From assembly GCA_937989585.1 (NCBI GenBank), contig CALKRW010000033.1, positions 1-36,868 of the forward strand: a DNA stretch of 36,868 bases, in the 5' to 3' direction. Each line of letters begins with the position of its first letter. Within the stretch, counting starts at the first letter, position 1. The notes below the pieces were generated by a model. That model made no database searches. It was not told the DNA's origin and saw only the letters and a program-made list of their open reading frames with translations. The stretch comes from an uncultured Porphyromonadaceae bacterium. Lineage in GTDB: Bacteria > Bacteroidota > Bacteroidia > Bacteroidales > Muribaculaceae. A program made the translations under genes and the position numbers. Shown piece after piece: positions 1 through 7,501 of this stretch.

Positions 1-2
1 AC

Positions 3-437
3 CACGACAACAGCATCGACTCGCTCAGGGAGCAGATCCGTCTGCAGGCCGAGGCCATTGCCAATGCCAATCCCTCCGGTGCCGTGATTTCACAGCAAAT
101 ACTCAACTCCGAGCCTTATCAAGAACTTTTGCGCCACCTTCGCGAGCATAGCCCTGTACACGAGGACAGCGGACTGTGGGAGCGACTCCAGACAGTAATA
201 CTCGACTCATCCCCCAACTTCCTAAAAAACATAAACCTCTTGGTCGGCCACGACCTGAAACCTCAGGACCATCATACTCTCATGCTGATTAAATGCGGCA
301 TGAATCCCACACAACTCTCCACCCTGACGGGACGCGCCAAGGGAACCATCTCCTACCGACGCCGCCAGTTACGCTCACTTCTTTTCTCCGACCAAATCGA
401 CCCTAAAAACCTCGACCATATCATCCAGGCCCTCTGA
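3..437 (+). CDS. C-terminal part of a helix-turn-helix transcriptional regulator (5'-truncated by window edge)
   Basis: The reading frame is open from the first bases of the window to a TGA at 435-437, so this is the 3' end of a longer gene; the in-frame GTG at 84 is probably not a real start. The first 27 or so visible residues look helical and coiled-coil-like. The last 55 residues contain a helix-turn-helix pattern (LIKCGMNPTQLSTLTGR, then GTISYRRRQLRSLLF) that resembles the LuxR-like DNA-binding end of large Bacteroidetes regulators, many of which carry TPR repeats, one membrane helix and a coiled coil upstream. The upstream part cannot be seen here. It could control the serpin gene that follows, but the gap of over 200 bases and the separate promoter argue for independent units. 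The HTH call is reasonably secure; the target is unknown. Confidence 0.6.
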   Translation, partial: HDNSIDSLREQIRLQAEAIANANPSGAVISQQILNSEPYQELLRHLREHSPVHEDSGLWERLQTVILDSSPNFLKNINLLVGHDLKPQDHHTLMLIKCGMNPTQLSTLTGRAKGTISYRRRQLRSLLFSDQIDPKNLDHIIQAL

Positions 438-538
438 AACTGGAGCCAGCCTGATTAACCACCGTTCAAAAACACACTTTGGGTTTATAAATTTCACCAT
501 ACAACAACCTATAAATTAGCCATTTATTATTTTCTAAC

Positions 539-560
539 TATTTTCGCACTATTTTCGCAC
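539..560. repeat. Perfect tandem 11-bp repeat upstream of the serpin promoter
   Basis: The 11-mer TATTTTCGCAC occurs twice head to tail at 539-549 and 550-560. It lies just upstream of the -33 element of the serpin promoter. An 11-bp period is about one helical turn, which would suit paired binding of a regulator on one DNA face. The regulatory role is inference. Confidence 0.5.
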
Positions 561-567
561 CAATATT

Positions 568-599
568 TTTGGCGGAAATAGTACATCCCATTACTTTTG
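568..599 (+). promoter_or_regulatory. Bacteroidetes-type promoter for the serpin gene
   Basis: TTTG at 568-571 and TACTTTTG at 592-599 are separated by 20 bp and match the -33/-7 consensus of the Bacteroidetes primary sigma factor (TTTG, TAnnTTTG). Transcription would start a few bases after 600, giving a leader of roughly 75 nt before the ATG at 681. Confidence 0.75.
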
Positions 600-680
600 C
601 AACGTGTTCATAAAAACATTTGATAACTAATCCTGATTAAAATTATTATTTTGCAAAAACTTATAAAATCATTTTTGCTT

Positions 681-1913
681 ATGAAAACTGCTTATTTAGG
701 TGCTGTCGGGGCGCTTGCTCTTGCGCTGGGGTCATGCTCGTCGGACGAGCCTAACAATCCGTTCGATGATCCCAAGTGGCCTACCACCGACGAAATCACG
801 CTCTCTTCGGTCGATACCCGTAATATCGCCGCTCTCAGCGACTTCAACGATAAACTGATGTCACAGGCCGCACTCAACTCCACAGACGGCTCATTCTGCG
901 TCTCTCCGCTAAGTGTCTCAATCTATCTTGGTATGATAGCCAACTCATGCCAGGGCGAGGCCCGGGAACAGATTGTCAAGGCCCTCGACTGCTCTGACCT
1001 GAACGATTTCAACTCGTTGAGCACACGCCTGCTCCGTTATCTTCCGTCATCGAAGAACGGCGCGGTCACACACATCGCTAACCACGTCTGGATCGCCGAC
1101 CGTTACAGCGTTCCCGAAGCATATGTCAAGACCATGTCCGAAATATTCAATGCCGGAGTCGACAATGTCGATTTCAGCAATGATCAGACTTTCAAGACCA
1201 TCAACAGTTGGACATCATACCATACAAACGGCATGGTAAAGTCTCTTTTCGACGAGAACGAATGGTATTCCCAGCGCAATGTCCCTATGGTCTGCGCCAA
1301 CTCCGTATATTTCAAAGGCTCGTGGAATAAAGAATTTGATAAAAAGAAAACCCGTAACCAGACCTTCCACGCAGTCGACGGAGACATCACCACCCCTATG
1401 ATGCACAAAACGGACGTCTTCAGATACGCTTCCGACGACAAGGCCCAGATGGTTTCGCTCGACTACAAGCAACTGACAACTGTCTTCGAGGTATATCTGC
1501 CCGCCGAAGGGACGGACGTCCGCAACATTCCTCAAATAATCAACGAAAATGAACGCGCCGCCCTGCGTGACGCATCAGCGAATATGAATGTTGCCCTTTC
1601 GATGCCATCATTCATGATGGAAGGAAATTTGTATCTGGATGATTTCTTAGAATCACTCGGAATAACAGGATTTGAAAACTTTGATTTCTCCCCAATGGGA
1701 ATTTCAGACAAATATGACCTCATGACACGCCATAAGACTGCAATAAAAGTCGACGAGAAAGGCACTGAAATGGCCACTGTAACATATAACGGCATGCAAA
1801 GCGCGCCGCAAATAACCCACATGATTGTCGACCGTCCGTTCATGTTCGTTATCCGCAACAAGGCCACGCAGACTGTCCTGATGGCCGGCGTTGTAACCAA
1901 CCCTAAGAACTAA
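681..1913 (+). CDS. Serpin family protease inhibitor, predicted lipoprotein
   Basis: The ATG at 681 is preferred over the in-frame TTG at 651, because it puts a compact lipoprotein signal peptide (lipobox LGSC, about residue 18) at the N-terminus. The mature protein should be lipid-anchored in the outer or inner membrane. Serpin hallmarks are clear: FCVSPLSVSIYLGMIANS in the early helices, ANSVYFKGSW in the shutter region, and DRPFMFVIRN before the C-terminal strand. The reactive-centre hinge begins EKGTEMATVT. Aligned by length to alpha-1-antitrypsin, G361 is P15 and A375-P376 fall at P1-P1'. The hinge is partly non-canonical (Met at P12, Thr-Val at P10-P9, where inhibitory serpins usually have small residues). 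Family membership is firm; target protease and inhibitory activity are not known. A likely monocistronic unit with its own promoter and terminator. Confidence 0.93.
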   Translation: MKTAYLGAVGALALALGSCSSDEPNNPFDDPKWPTTDEITLSSVDTRNIAALSDFNDKLMSQAALNSTDGSFCVSPLSVSIYLGMIANSCQGEAREQIVKALDCSDLNDFNSLSTRLLRYLPSSKNGAVTHIANHVWIADRYSVPEAYVKTMSEIFNAGVDNVDFSNDQTFKTINSWTSYHTNGMVKSLFDENEWYSQRNVPMVCANSVYFKGSWNKEFDKKKTRNQTFHAVDGDITTPMMHKTDVFRYASDDKAQMVSLDYKQLTTVFEVYLPAEGTDVRNIPQIINENERAALRDASANMNVALSMPSFMMEGNLYLDDFLESLGITGFENFDFSPMGISDKYDLMTRHKTAIKVDEKGTEMATVTYNGMQSAPQITHMIVDRPFMFVIRNKATQTVLMAGVVTNPKN

Positions 1914-1986
1914 GGCCACGGACAGCCATTTGCAAACCTAAACCTTTGAATCAAATATAACACAAACTCGGAAAGGGACCGTCCCG

Positions 1987-2019
1987 AAGGGCAAGGCGCG
2001 TGGCGTCTTGCCCTTTTTT
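1987..2019 (+). terminator. Rho-independent terminator after the serpin gene
   Basis: AAGGGCAAG at 1987-1995 pairs with CTTGCCCTT at 2007-2015 across an 11-nt GC-rich loop, and a T run follows (2014-2019). It lies about 70 nt downstream of the serpin stop codon. Confidence 0.85.
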
Positions 2020-2135
2020 GTTCACCTGACAAAAAATCTCCATTCACGAAAGCGCCTTAAGGATTAATCCACACCAATTTACCGGGAATCGGGAGAGTAA
2101 ACGAGATGGGACATGAAAATGTGACAAATAAGTTG

Positions 2136-2143
2136 TAACTTTG
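2136..2143 (+). promoter_or_regulatory. -7 promoter element for the glycosidase/nonulosonate operon
   Basis: TAACTTTG at 2136-2143 matches the TAnnTTTG consensus. No clear TTTG is visible about 20 bp upstream, so the -33 element is weak or absent. The predicted leader to the ATG at 2203 is about 55 nt. No other good promoter was seen before the downstream overlapping genes, so this site probably drives the run from 2203 to 7457 and perhaps obg. Confidence 0.6.
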
Positions 2144-2202
2144 CAGGAAGAAGCAACCCGCAAAAATTAATTAAGATTTCAGGAGCAAAACCATATACAG
2201 AC

Positions 2203-4509
2203 ATGAAAAAGACAAATAGAATCCTTAACTTTCTGACGGCCTCGCTGCTGGTCGTGCCGGCCGGCGCTGCCGCATCAGTTAACCCGGTTCCCGCCGCAGC
2301 CGCCAATCCGGCAGCAGCGGGCGATACCATCGTGTCGACTTCGGTCTATGCGTGGGTCGGAGACACTTTGGTTCAGGGGCCTTACAAGGCTTATGCGCCT
2401 TCGGAACTCGAAATCGTTTCGACCTATTCGGCACAGCCGGGCTATTTCATGCCTGTGGACAAGCAGTGGAAGGCCAAGAATGACCTGACACCCTACCCTC
2501 ACCTGACAACGCCCAACCGCCTGCACGCGGCCATCTACAACATGGGCCTCGACGAGATGATAAACAACGTCGAGCCCGACACCACCCTGCGCACAGGCAA
2601 GGAGTGGGCCGGAGTGTGGACCCGCGACGTCTCCTATTCGATAATACTCTCCATGGCCTACCTTCAGCCCGAGGCCTCGATGATATCGCTCCGCAAGAAG
2701 GTGAACGCCGAGGGACAGATAATCCAGGACACAGGCTCGGGCGGCGCATGGCCCGTGTCGAGCGACCGCATGGTCTGGGCGCTCGCCGCCTACGAGATCT
2801 ACAAGGTGACCGGCGACCGCAAGTGGCTGGAATACATCTACCCAATCATCAAGCGCTCGTTCGAGAAAGACTACAAGTCGACCTACTGCGAGGACGGCCT
2901 CGTGAAAGGCGAGACATCGTTCATCGACTGGCGCGAGCAGTCCTACCCAAAATGGATGCTCCCCGCCGACATCTACGCCTCGCGTGCGATGAACACCACG
3001 ATAGTCCACGCCGCAGGACTCGAGATACTGTCGAAGGTAGCCGCCGAACTCGGCCACAAGGCCGAGGCCAGGGAAGCCGCCGAGAAGGCCGCGAAACTCG
3101 TTGAGGCAGTCAACTCCTACTTCTGGATGCCTGACAAGGGCTACTACGCCATGTACGACTACGGCCGCAAGCACAAGATACTGAACCCTCGCGCCGAGAC
3201 ACTCGGCGAGTCGCTTGCCATCATCTATGGCATAGCCCCCGAGGAGCGCGCCAAAAGCATCACCGAGAACAACCCCGTGACACCCTTCGGAGCAGCCATC
3301 TTCTATCCTCAGATCGCTGACATGCCGGCCTACCACAACAACGCCCTGTGGCCGTTCGTCGGCTCGTACTGGGCCATAGCCAACGCCAAGGCCGGCAATG
3401 AGCCCGGCACCCTCGAGGCCATCGGCGCAGTGTTCCGTCCCGCCGCCCTCTTCGCCACCAACAAGGAGAACTTCGTGCTTGACAACGGAGACATCGCTAC
3501 CGAGCTCAACTCGTCGAACATGCTGTGGTCGCTCGCCGGCAACCTCGGAATCACCTACCGCATACTCTTCGGCATCAACTTCGAGCCTAAAGGCATCGAG
3601 TTCAAACCCTTCGTACCCAAGGCATTCGGCGGCGAGCGCACCCTCGACAACTTCCGCTACCGCGACGCTGACCTGAGCATCACCGTCCGCGGCTACGGCA
3701 ACCGCATCGCCTCGTTCACTATCGACGGCAAAGAGCAGAAAGAGGCCTTCTTCCCCGCCCGCATGAAAGGCAAGCACACAATCGTCATCACCATGGCCGA
3801 CAACGAAATCGCTCCGATGAAAGTCAACCGCCGCGCCAACGCCAAGGCTCCGCTGACCCCGCGTGCATGGCTCGACGGCAGCACACTGCGCTGGCAGCCA
3901 GTCGAATATTCCGCATGCTACGAGGTGATACGCGACGGCAAAGTCATAGCCAAGACCCGCTCAACCGAATTCGACGCCTCACAGCCCGGAGAGTATCAGG
4001 TAGTGACATACAACGGCGAGGGCATACCCTCGTTCGCCTCGGCACCCGTCTCCACCAATGCCCGAACCACCATCGAGATGCCCGGCGAGAAACGCGCCAT
4101 GACCTCTAAGGAAGTATCCTACAAGCCCGAGGGCGAAATCACCGGCTCGCACGGCAACGGCTGGGCCGAGACCGATCACACCAAGGCGCTCCCCGCAATC
4201 GACTTCAACGCCCCCGCCGACGGAACCTATACCGTCACACTGGTCTACGCCAACGGCAACGGCCCGGTGAACACCGAGAACAAATGCGCCATCCGCTCGG
4301 TTGTTGTCGACGGCCAGAAAGTCGGCACAGTAGTGATGCCCCACCGCGGAGTCGGCAACTGGAGCGACTGGGGCCTGACGAACACCGTCAGCGTACCACT
4401 TAAGGCCGGAGCACACAAAATCGCGTTCGAGTTTCGTCCCGAGGACGAGAACATGAACCTCGGCACCAACCACGCCATTGTCGACCGCGTCATCATCGAG
4501 GAAAAATGA
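2203..4509 (+). CDS. Secreted six-hairpin (alpha/alpha)6 glycosidase with Fn3-like and CBM-like C-terminal domains
   Basis: The 768-residue protein starts with a signal peptide (MKKTNRILNFLTASLLVVP, cleavage near the Ala-rich stretch), so it should be exported. Residues about 90-470 resemble the six-hairpin toroid of glycosidases such as the glycogen-debranching and GH63-like groups. Visible conserved-looking motifs are WTRD (W139-D142), DWRE (D242-E245), YHNNALWP (from Y377) and the acidic E434 in ATELNSSN; D142, D242 and E434 are candidate catalytic acids, by inference. A beta region follows, then an Fn3-like module (about 549-618) and a CBM6/35-like beta-sandwich (about 636-768, with NGNGPVNTENKCAIRSVVVDG). 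The exact CAZy family could not be assigned. Its TGA overlaps the ATG of the epimerase gene (ATGA at 4506-4509), indicating translational coupling to nonulosonate genes. The substrate is unknown. Confidence 0.75.
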   Translation: MKKTNRILNFLTASLLVVPAGAAASVNPVPAAAANPAAAGDTIVSTSVYAWVGDTLVQGPYKAYAPSELEIVSTYSAQPGYFMPVDKQWKAKNDLTPYPHLTTPNRLHAAIYNMGLDEMINNVEPDTTLRTGKEWAGVWTRDVSYSIILSMAYLQPEASMISLRKKVNAEGQIIQDTGSGGAWPVSSDRMVWALAAYEIYKVTGDRKWLEYIYPIIKRSFEKDYKSTYCEDGLVKGETSFIDWREQSYPKWMLPADIYASRAMNTTIVHAAGLEILSKVAAELGHKAEAREAAEKAAKLVEAVNSYFWMPDKGYYAMYDYGRKHKILNPRAETLGESLAIIYGIAPEERAKSITENNPVTPFGAAIFYPQIADMPAYHNNALWPFVGSYWAIANAKAGNEPGTLEAIGAVFRPAALFATNKENFVLDNGDIATELNSSNMLWSLAGNLGITYRILFGINFEPKGIEFKPFVPKAFGGERTLDNFRYRDADLSITVRGYGNRIASFTIDGKEQKEAFFPARMKGKHTIVITMADNEIAPMKVNRRANAKAPLTPRAWLDGSTLRWQPVEYSACYEVIRDGKVIAKTRSTEFDASQPGEYQVVTYNGEGIPSFASAPVSTNARTTIEMPGEKRAMTSKEVSYKPEGEITGSHGNGWAETDHTKALPAIDFNAPADGTYTVTLVYANGNGPVNTENKCAIRSVVVDGQKVGTVVMPHRGVGNWSDWGLTNTVSVPLKAGAHKIAFEFRPEDENMNLGTNHAIVDRVIIEEK

Positions 4510-5693
4510 CCATGGCCGAAAAAGTCCACATAGCGGTGATAACATCAACGCGGGCCGACTGGGGACTGCTCTCCGGACCCGCCGCCGTCCTGCGCGACAC
4601 GCCGGGAGTCAGACTGTCGGTGATAGCCACCAACATGCACCTGAGCGCCGCCCACGGAAACACCATTGACGAGATCACCGCCGAGTTCGACGTCGCTGCC
4701 CGCGTGGACATGGCCGTCGCCGGAGACAGCCCCGTGGACCGCTGCCGTGCGATGGCCCGTTGCCTCGAAGGAATGGCAGAGGCGCTCGACCGGCTCAAAC
4801 CCGACCGCGTCGTGATACTCGGCGACCGCTACGAAATGCTCGCCGCGGCATCGGCAGCAGCGATGCTGATGATTCCCATCGTGCATCTGCACGGCGGAGA
4901 AACCTCGCTCGGAGCCATCGACGACTCGCTGCGACACGCCATAACCAAACTCTCCACGCTGCACCTGACCTCCACCGAGAGCCACCGCCGCCGCGTCATC
5001 GCCATGGGCGAGGCCCCCGAACGGGTCATCAACACCGGCGCCATCGGAGTCTGGAACGCCCTGCACGCCAAACTGCCGACGCGCGAGGAATTGGTCAGCA
5101 GCCTCGACGGTTTCGACATCGGCCGCGACACCCTGATTGTCACCTATCATCCCGCGACAGCCGATACATCGGCCACACCGGCCGAACACTTCGCCGAACT
5201 GCTCAAGGCCCTCGACGCCCGTCCCGACCTGATAATACTCTTCACCGGAACAAACAACGACGCCGGGGGCGACTCGATAAGCGCCATGATGAGCGAATGG
5301 ACAGCACGCAACGCCCAACGCGCCAAGGCCGTGAAGTCACTAGGCTTCAGACGCTATCTCGCCGCGCTGAAATATTCCGGCGCATGCGTCGGCAACTCGT
5401 CGAGCGGCATCATCGAGGCACCCTCGCTCGGCATCGCAACCGTAGACATCGGCCTCCGACAGAGCGGCCGCACGGCCTCCGAGTCGGTCATCCACTGCGA
5501 CGATACCGCCGGGGAAATCCTTGCCGCCATTAACAAGGCCCTCTCGCCCGAGTTCCGCCGCTTCGCGGCAAGCGCACCGAACCCATACGAACACGAAGAC
5601 ACGCTGCGGCTCATCAGCGACGCCATACTCCACCGCTGTCCCGCCACACCGGTCAAAGCCTTCCACGACATAGAGACACAAGCAAATGACTAA
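4506..5693 (+). CDS. neuC: NeuC/LegG-type UDP- or GDP-sugar 2-epimerase (hydrolysing)
   Basis: This cytosolic enzyme family removes the nucleotide from UDP-GlcNAc (NeuC) or a related diacetamido or GDP-sugar (LegG) while inverting C2, giving the mannosamine-type precursor of nonulosonic acids. The N-terminus ITSTRADWGLL, the motif LGDRYEMLAAASAAAMLMIPIVHLHGGET split over the middle, RHAITKLSTLHLTSTE, and GNSSSGIIEAPSLGIATV are all characteristic. The 395-residue length is normal. The ATG at 4506 overlaps the previous stop by 4 bp and has GAGG just upstream; an in-frame ATG at 4512 is the alternative start. The gene overlaps the following CMP-sugar synthetase by 8 bp. Choice between sialic and legionaminic acid substrates cannot be made from sequence reading; the PtmE-like neighbour tilts toward the legionaminic (GDP-sugar) route. 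Confidence 0.85.
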   Translation: MTMAEKVHIAVITSTRADWGLLSGPAAVLRDTPGVRLSVIATNMHLSAAHGNTIDEITAEFDVAARVDMAVAGDSPVDRCRAMARCLEGMAEALDRLKPDRVVILGDRYEMLAAASAAAMLMIPIVHLHGGETSLGAIDDSLRHAITKLSTLHLTSTESHRRRVIAMGEAPERVINTGAIGVWNALHAKLPTREELVSSLDGFDIGRDTLIVTYHPATADTSATPAEHFAELLKALDARPDLIILFTGTNNDAGGDSISAMMSEWTARNAQRAKAVKSLGFRRYLAALKYSGACVGNSSSGIIEAPSLGIATVDIGLRQSGRTASESVIHCDDTAGEILAAINKALSPEFRRFAASAPNPYEHEDTLRLISDAILHRCPATPVKAFHDIETQAND

Positions 5694-6393
5694 GAAGCCA
5701 CTGTTCATAATTCCGGCCCGGGGCGGATCGAAAGGCATCCCGCACAAGAACATCAAACCACTGTGCGGCAAGCCGCTGATATACTACAGCATCGACGTAG
5801 CCCGCGCACTCGCCGACGACAGCCACATAATCCTCTCCACGGACGACCCCGAGATAGCCGCGACAGCCGAGGCATACGGACTCGCTGTGCCGTACATGCG
5901 TCCTGCGGAACTCGCCACCGACACAGCCGGATCGCGCGAGGTGATACTCGACGCCATGGACTGGGCCGAGCGCAACAATATCGACTTCGACAGCGTTGTC
6001 CTGCTGCAGCCCACCTCGCCGATGCGCACAGTCGGGGACGTAACAGCCGCCATGACACTCTATACGCCCGAGACCGACATGGTGGTCAGCGTGACACCGG
6101 CCTCGTCGAATCCATACTACAACTGCTTCGAGGCCGACCCCGCAACAGGCTATCTGCACGTCTCCAAAGGACCCGGCACATATACCCGACGGCAGGACGC
6201 TCCCGAGGCGTGGGAATACAACGGCGCCGTCTATGTGATAAATCCCGAGTCGATACGCCGTCACGCCCTCGGAGAGATGCCACGCAGGCTGCCCTCGCCG
6301 ATGCCCGCCGAAAGGTCCGTCGACCTCGACACTCCCACCGACTGGCTGATAGCCGAAGTGCTGATGGGCGAGCAGAACAAAACAAAAAAATGA
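5686..6393 (+). CDS. neuA: CMP-nonulosonate synthetase (acylneuraminate cytidylyltransferase, NeuA/LegF-like)
   Basis: This enzyme activates a nonulosonic acid with CTP to the CMP-sugar used by glycosyltransferases. The 235-residue protein begins with the CTP-binding signature IPARGGSKGIPHKN (I9-N22), has QPTSPMR at Q108-R114, and ends with SVDLDTPTDW, whose Asp213 and Asp215 correspond to the metal-binding pair of this family. The length fits the short, cytidylyltransferase-only type. Its ATG lies 8 bp inside the end of the epimerase gene, and its own TGA overlaps the ATG of the next gene (ATGA at 6390-6393). Sialic versus legionaminic acid specificity is undecided; the family call is secure. 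Confidence 0.88.
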   Translation: MTKKPLFIIPARGGSKGIPHKNIKPLCGKPLIYYSIDVARALADDSHIILSTDDPEIAATAEAYGLAVPYMRPAELATDTAGSREVILDAMDWAERNNIDFDSVVLLQPTSPMRTVGDVTAAMTLYTPETDMVVSVTPASSNPYYNCFEADPATGYLHVSKGPGTYTRRQDAPEAWEYNGAVYVINPESIRRHALGEMPRRLPSPMPAERSVDLDTPTDWLIAEVLMGEQNKTKK

Positions 6394-7457
6394 TTGCCAA
6401 GATGTTAGAAAAACATATCATAGACAGCCGGACGCCGCTGCGACAGGCCCTCGAGAGGCTTAACGCCCTTTCGGGCGGAGCGATGACGCTGTTCCTGACC
6501 GACAGCGAAGGCCACCTGACCGGCTCGCTGACCGACGGCGACGTGCGCCGCGCACTCATATCGGGCCATTCGCTTGACGAAGCCGCCCCGTCGGCAGCCA
6601 ACCACAATCCACGGAGCCTGCGCAAGGACGCGCCCGACACCGTCGACCGCCTGCGCGAACTTCGCCAGAAAGGCATCACACTGGTTCCCGAGACCGACAC
6701 CGAAGGACGAATCGTAGACATAATCGACCTCGGCACCACCCATACGCGCCTTCCGCTTAGCGCCATACTGATGGCGGGAGGCAAGGGCGAAAGGCTGCGC
6801 CCGCTGACACTTACCACACCGAAGCCTCTGCTCGAAATCGAGGGCAAGCCCATCATCGACTACAACATCGAGGCGCTGGCACAGTGCGGCATCGAGGACA
6901 TCTCAGTGACAGTCAACTACATGGCCGAAAAACTCGAAGAGCATTTCGCCATGCCCAAAGCAGGTGTCCGGGTGAAGACCGTCCGCGAAGACCGTCCGTT
7001 AGGCACCATAGGCTCGGCGCGACTTGTCGACCTTCCCGAGGACGGCTACACGCTTGTGATGAACTCTGACCTGCTTACGTCTGTTTCATTTGAAGACATG
7101 TACCTGAGGCACCGCGACAGCGGAGCGGACATCACCATAGCCGTGATACCCTATCAGGTGACCGTGCCCTTCGCCATACTCGGACTCGACGGGGACAGAG
7201 TGCGGACCATCGAGGAAAAGCCCTCGTACACCTACTTCGCCAACGCCGGCATCTACATTTTCCCGAACAGGCTGCTGCGCGGACTGCTCGACGGACGCAC
7301 CGACGCCACCGACCTGATAGAGAACGCCATATCCGACGGACTGAAAGTGGTGACCCACCCCGTCGACGGCTCATGGATAGACATAGGCTCGCCCGCCGAC
7401 TTTGCCTCGGCAAAGCAGATGATGCGCCACCACCGTAACTTCAACCGGATGCGCTGA
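6390..7457 (+). CDS. CBS-domain sugar nucleotidyltransferase, PtmE-like
   Basis: The ATG at 6390 overlaps the previous stop and fixes the start; the open frame upstream of it is only a shadow of the CMP-sugar synthetase gene. The 355-residue product has two CBS-like units (about 5-56 and 68-118, with LTDGDVRRALISG in the first) followed by a nucleotidyltransferase domain opening with LMAGGKGERLRPLT (from L127), MNSDLLTSV near 224-232 and GSWIDIGSPADF near the end. This architecture matches PtmE of the Campylobacter legionaminic acid pathway, which makes GDP-glucosamine from glucosamine-1-phosphate; mannose-1-phosphate guanylyltransferase-like or HddC-like roles are alternatives. CBS units often bind adenosyl ligands, so allosteric control is plausible. 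It is the last gene of the overlapping run; obg starts 44 bp later. Confidence 0.75.
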   Translation: MIAKMLEKHIIDSRTPLRQALERLNALSGGAMTLFLTDSEGHLTGSLTDGDVRRALISGHSLDEAAPSAANHNPRSLRKDAPDTVDRLRELRQKGITLVPETDTEGRIVDIIDLGTTHTRLPLSAILMAGGKGERLRPLTLTTPKPLLEIEGKPIIDYNIEALAQCGIEDISVTVNYMAEKLEEHFAMPKAGVRVKTVREDRPLGTIGSARLVDLPEDGYTLVMNSDLLTSVSFEDMYLRHRDSGADITIAVIPYQVTVPFAILGLDGDRVRTIEEKPSYTYFANAGIYIFPNRLLRGLLDGRTDATDLIENAISDGLKVVTHPVDGSWIDIGSPADFASAKQMMRHHRNFNRMR

Positions 7458-7501
7458 CGCCCGACCAACAACATAAAACCACCTTACGACAAGACAGAAC
7501 C

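Noticed and set aside
2275..3777. 500-residue open frame on the minus strand opposite the six-hairpin glycosidase
   Set aside because: It is an antisense shadow in GC-rich coding DNA: no family resemblance, biased composition, and the plus-strand frame has a signal peptide and conserved motifs.
5763..6389. N-terminal extension of the PtmE-like nucleotidyltransferase frame
   Set aside because: The extension is Arg-rich shadow translation of the CMP-sugar synthetase gene; the ATG at 6390 with the ATGA overlap is the natural start.
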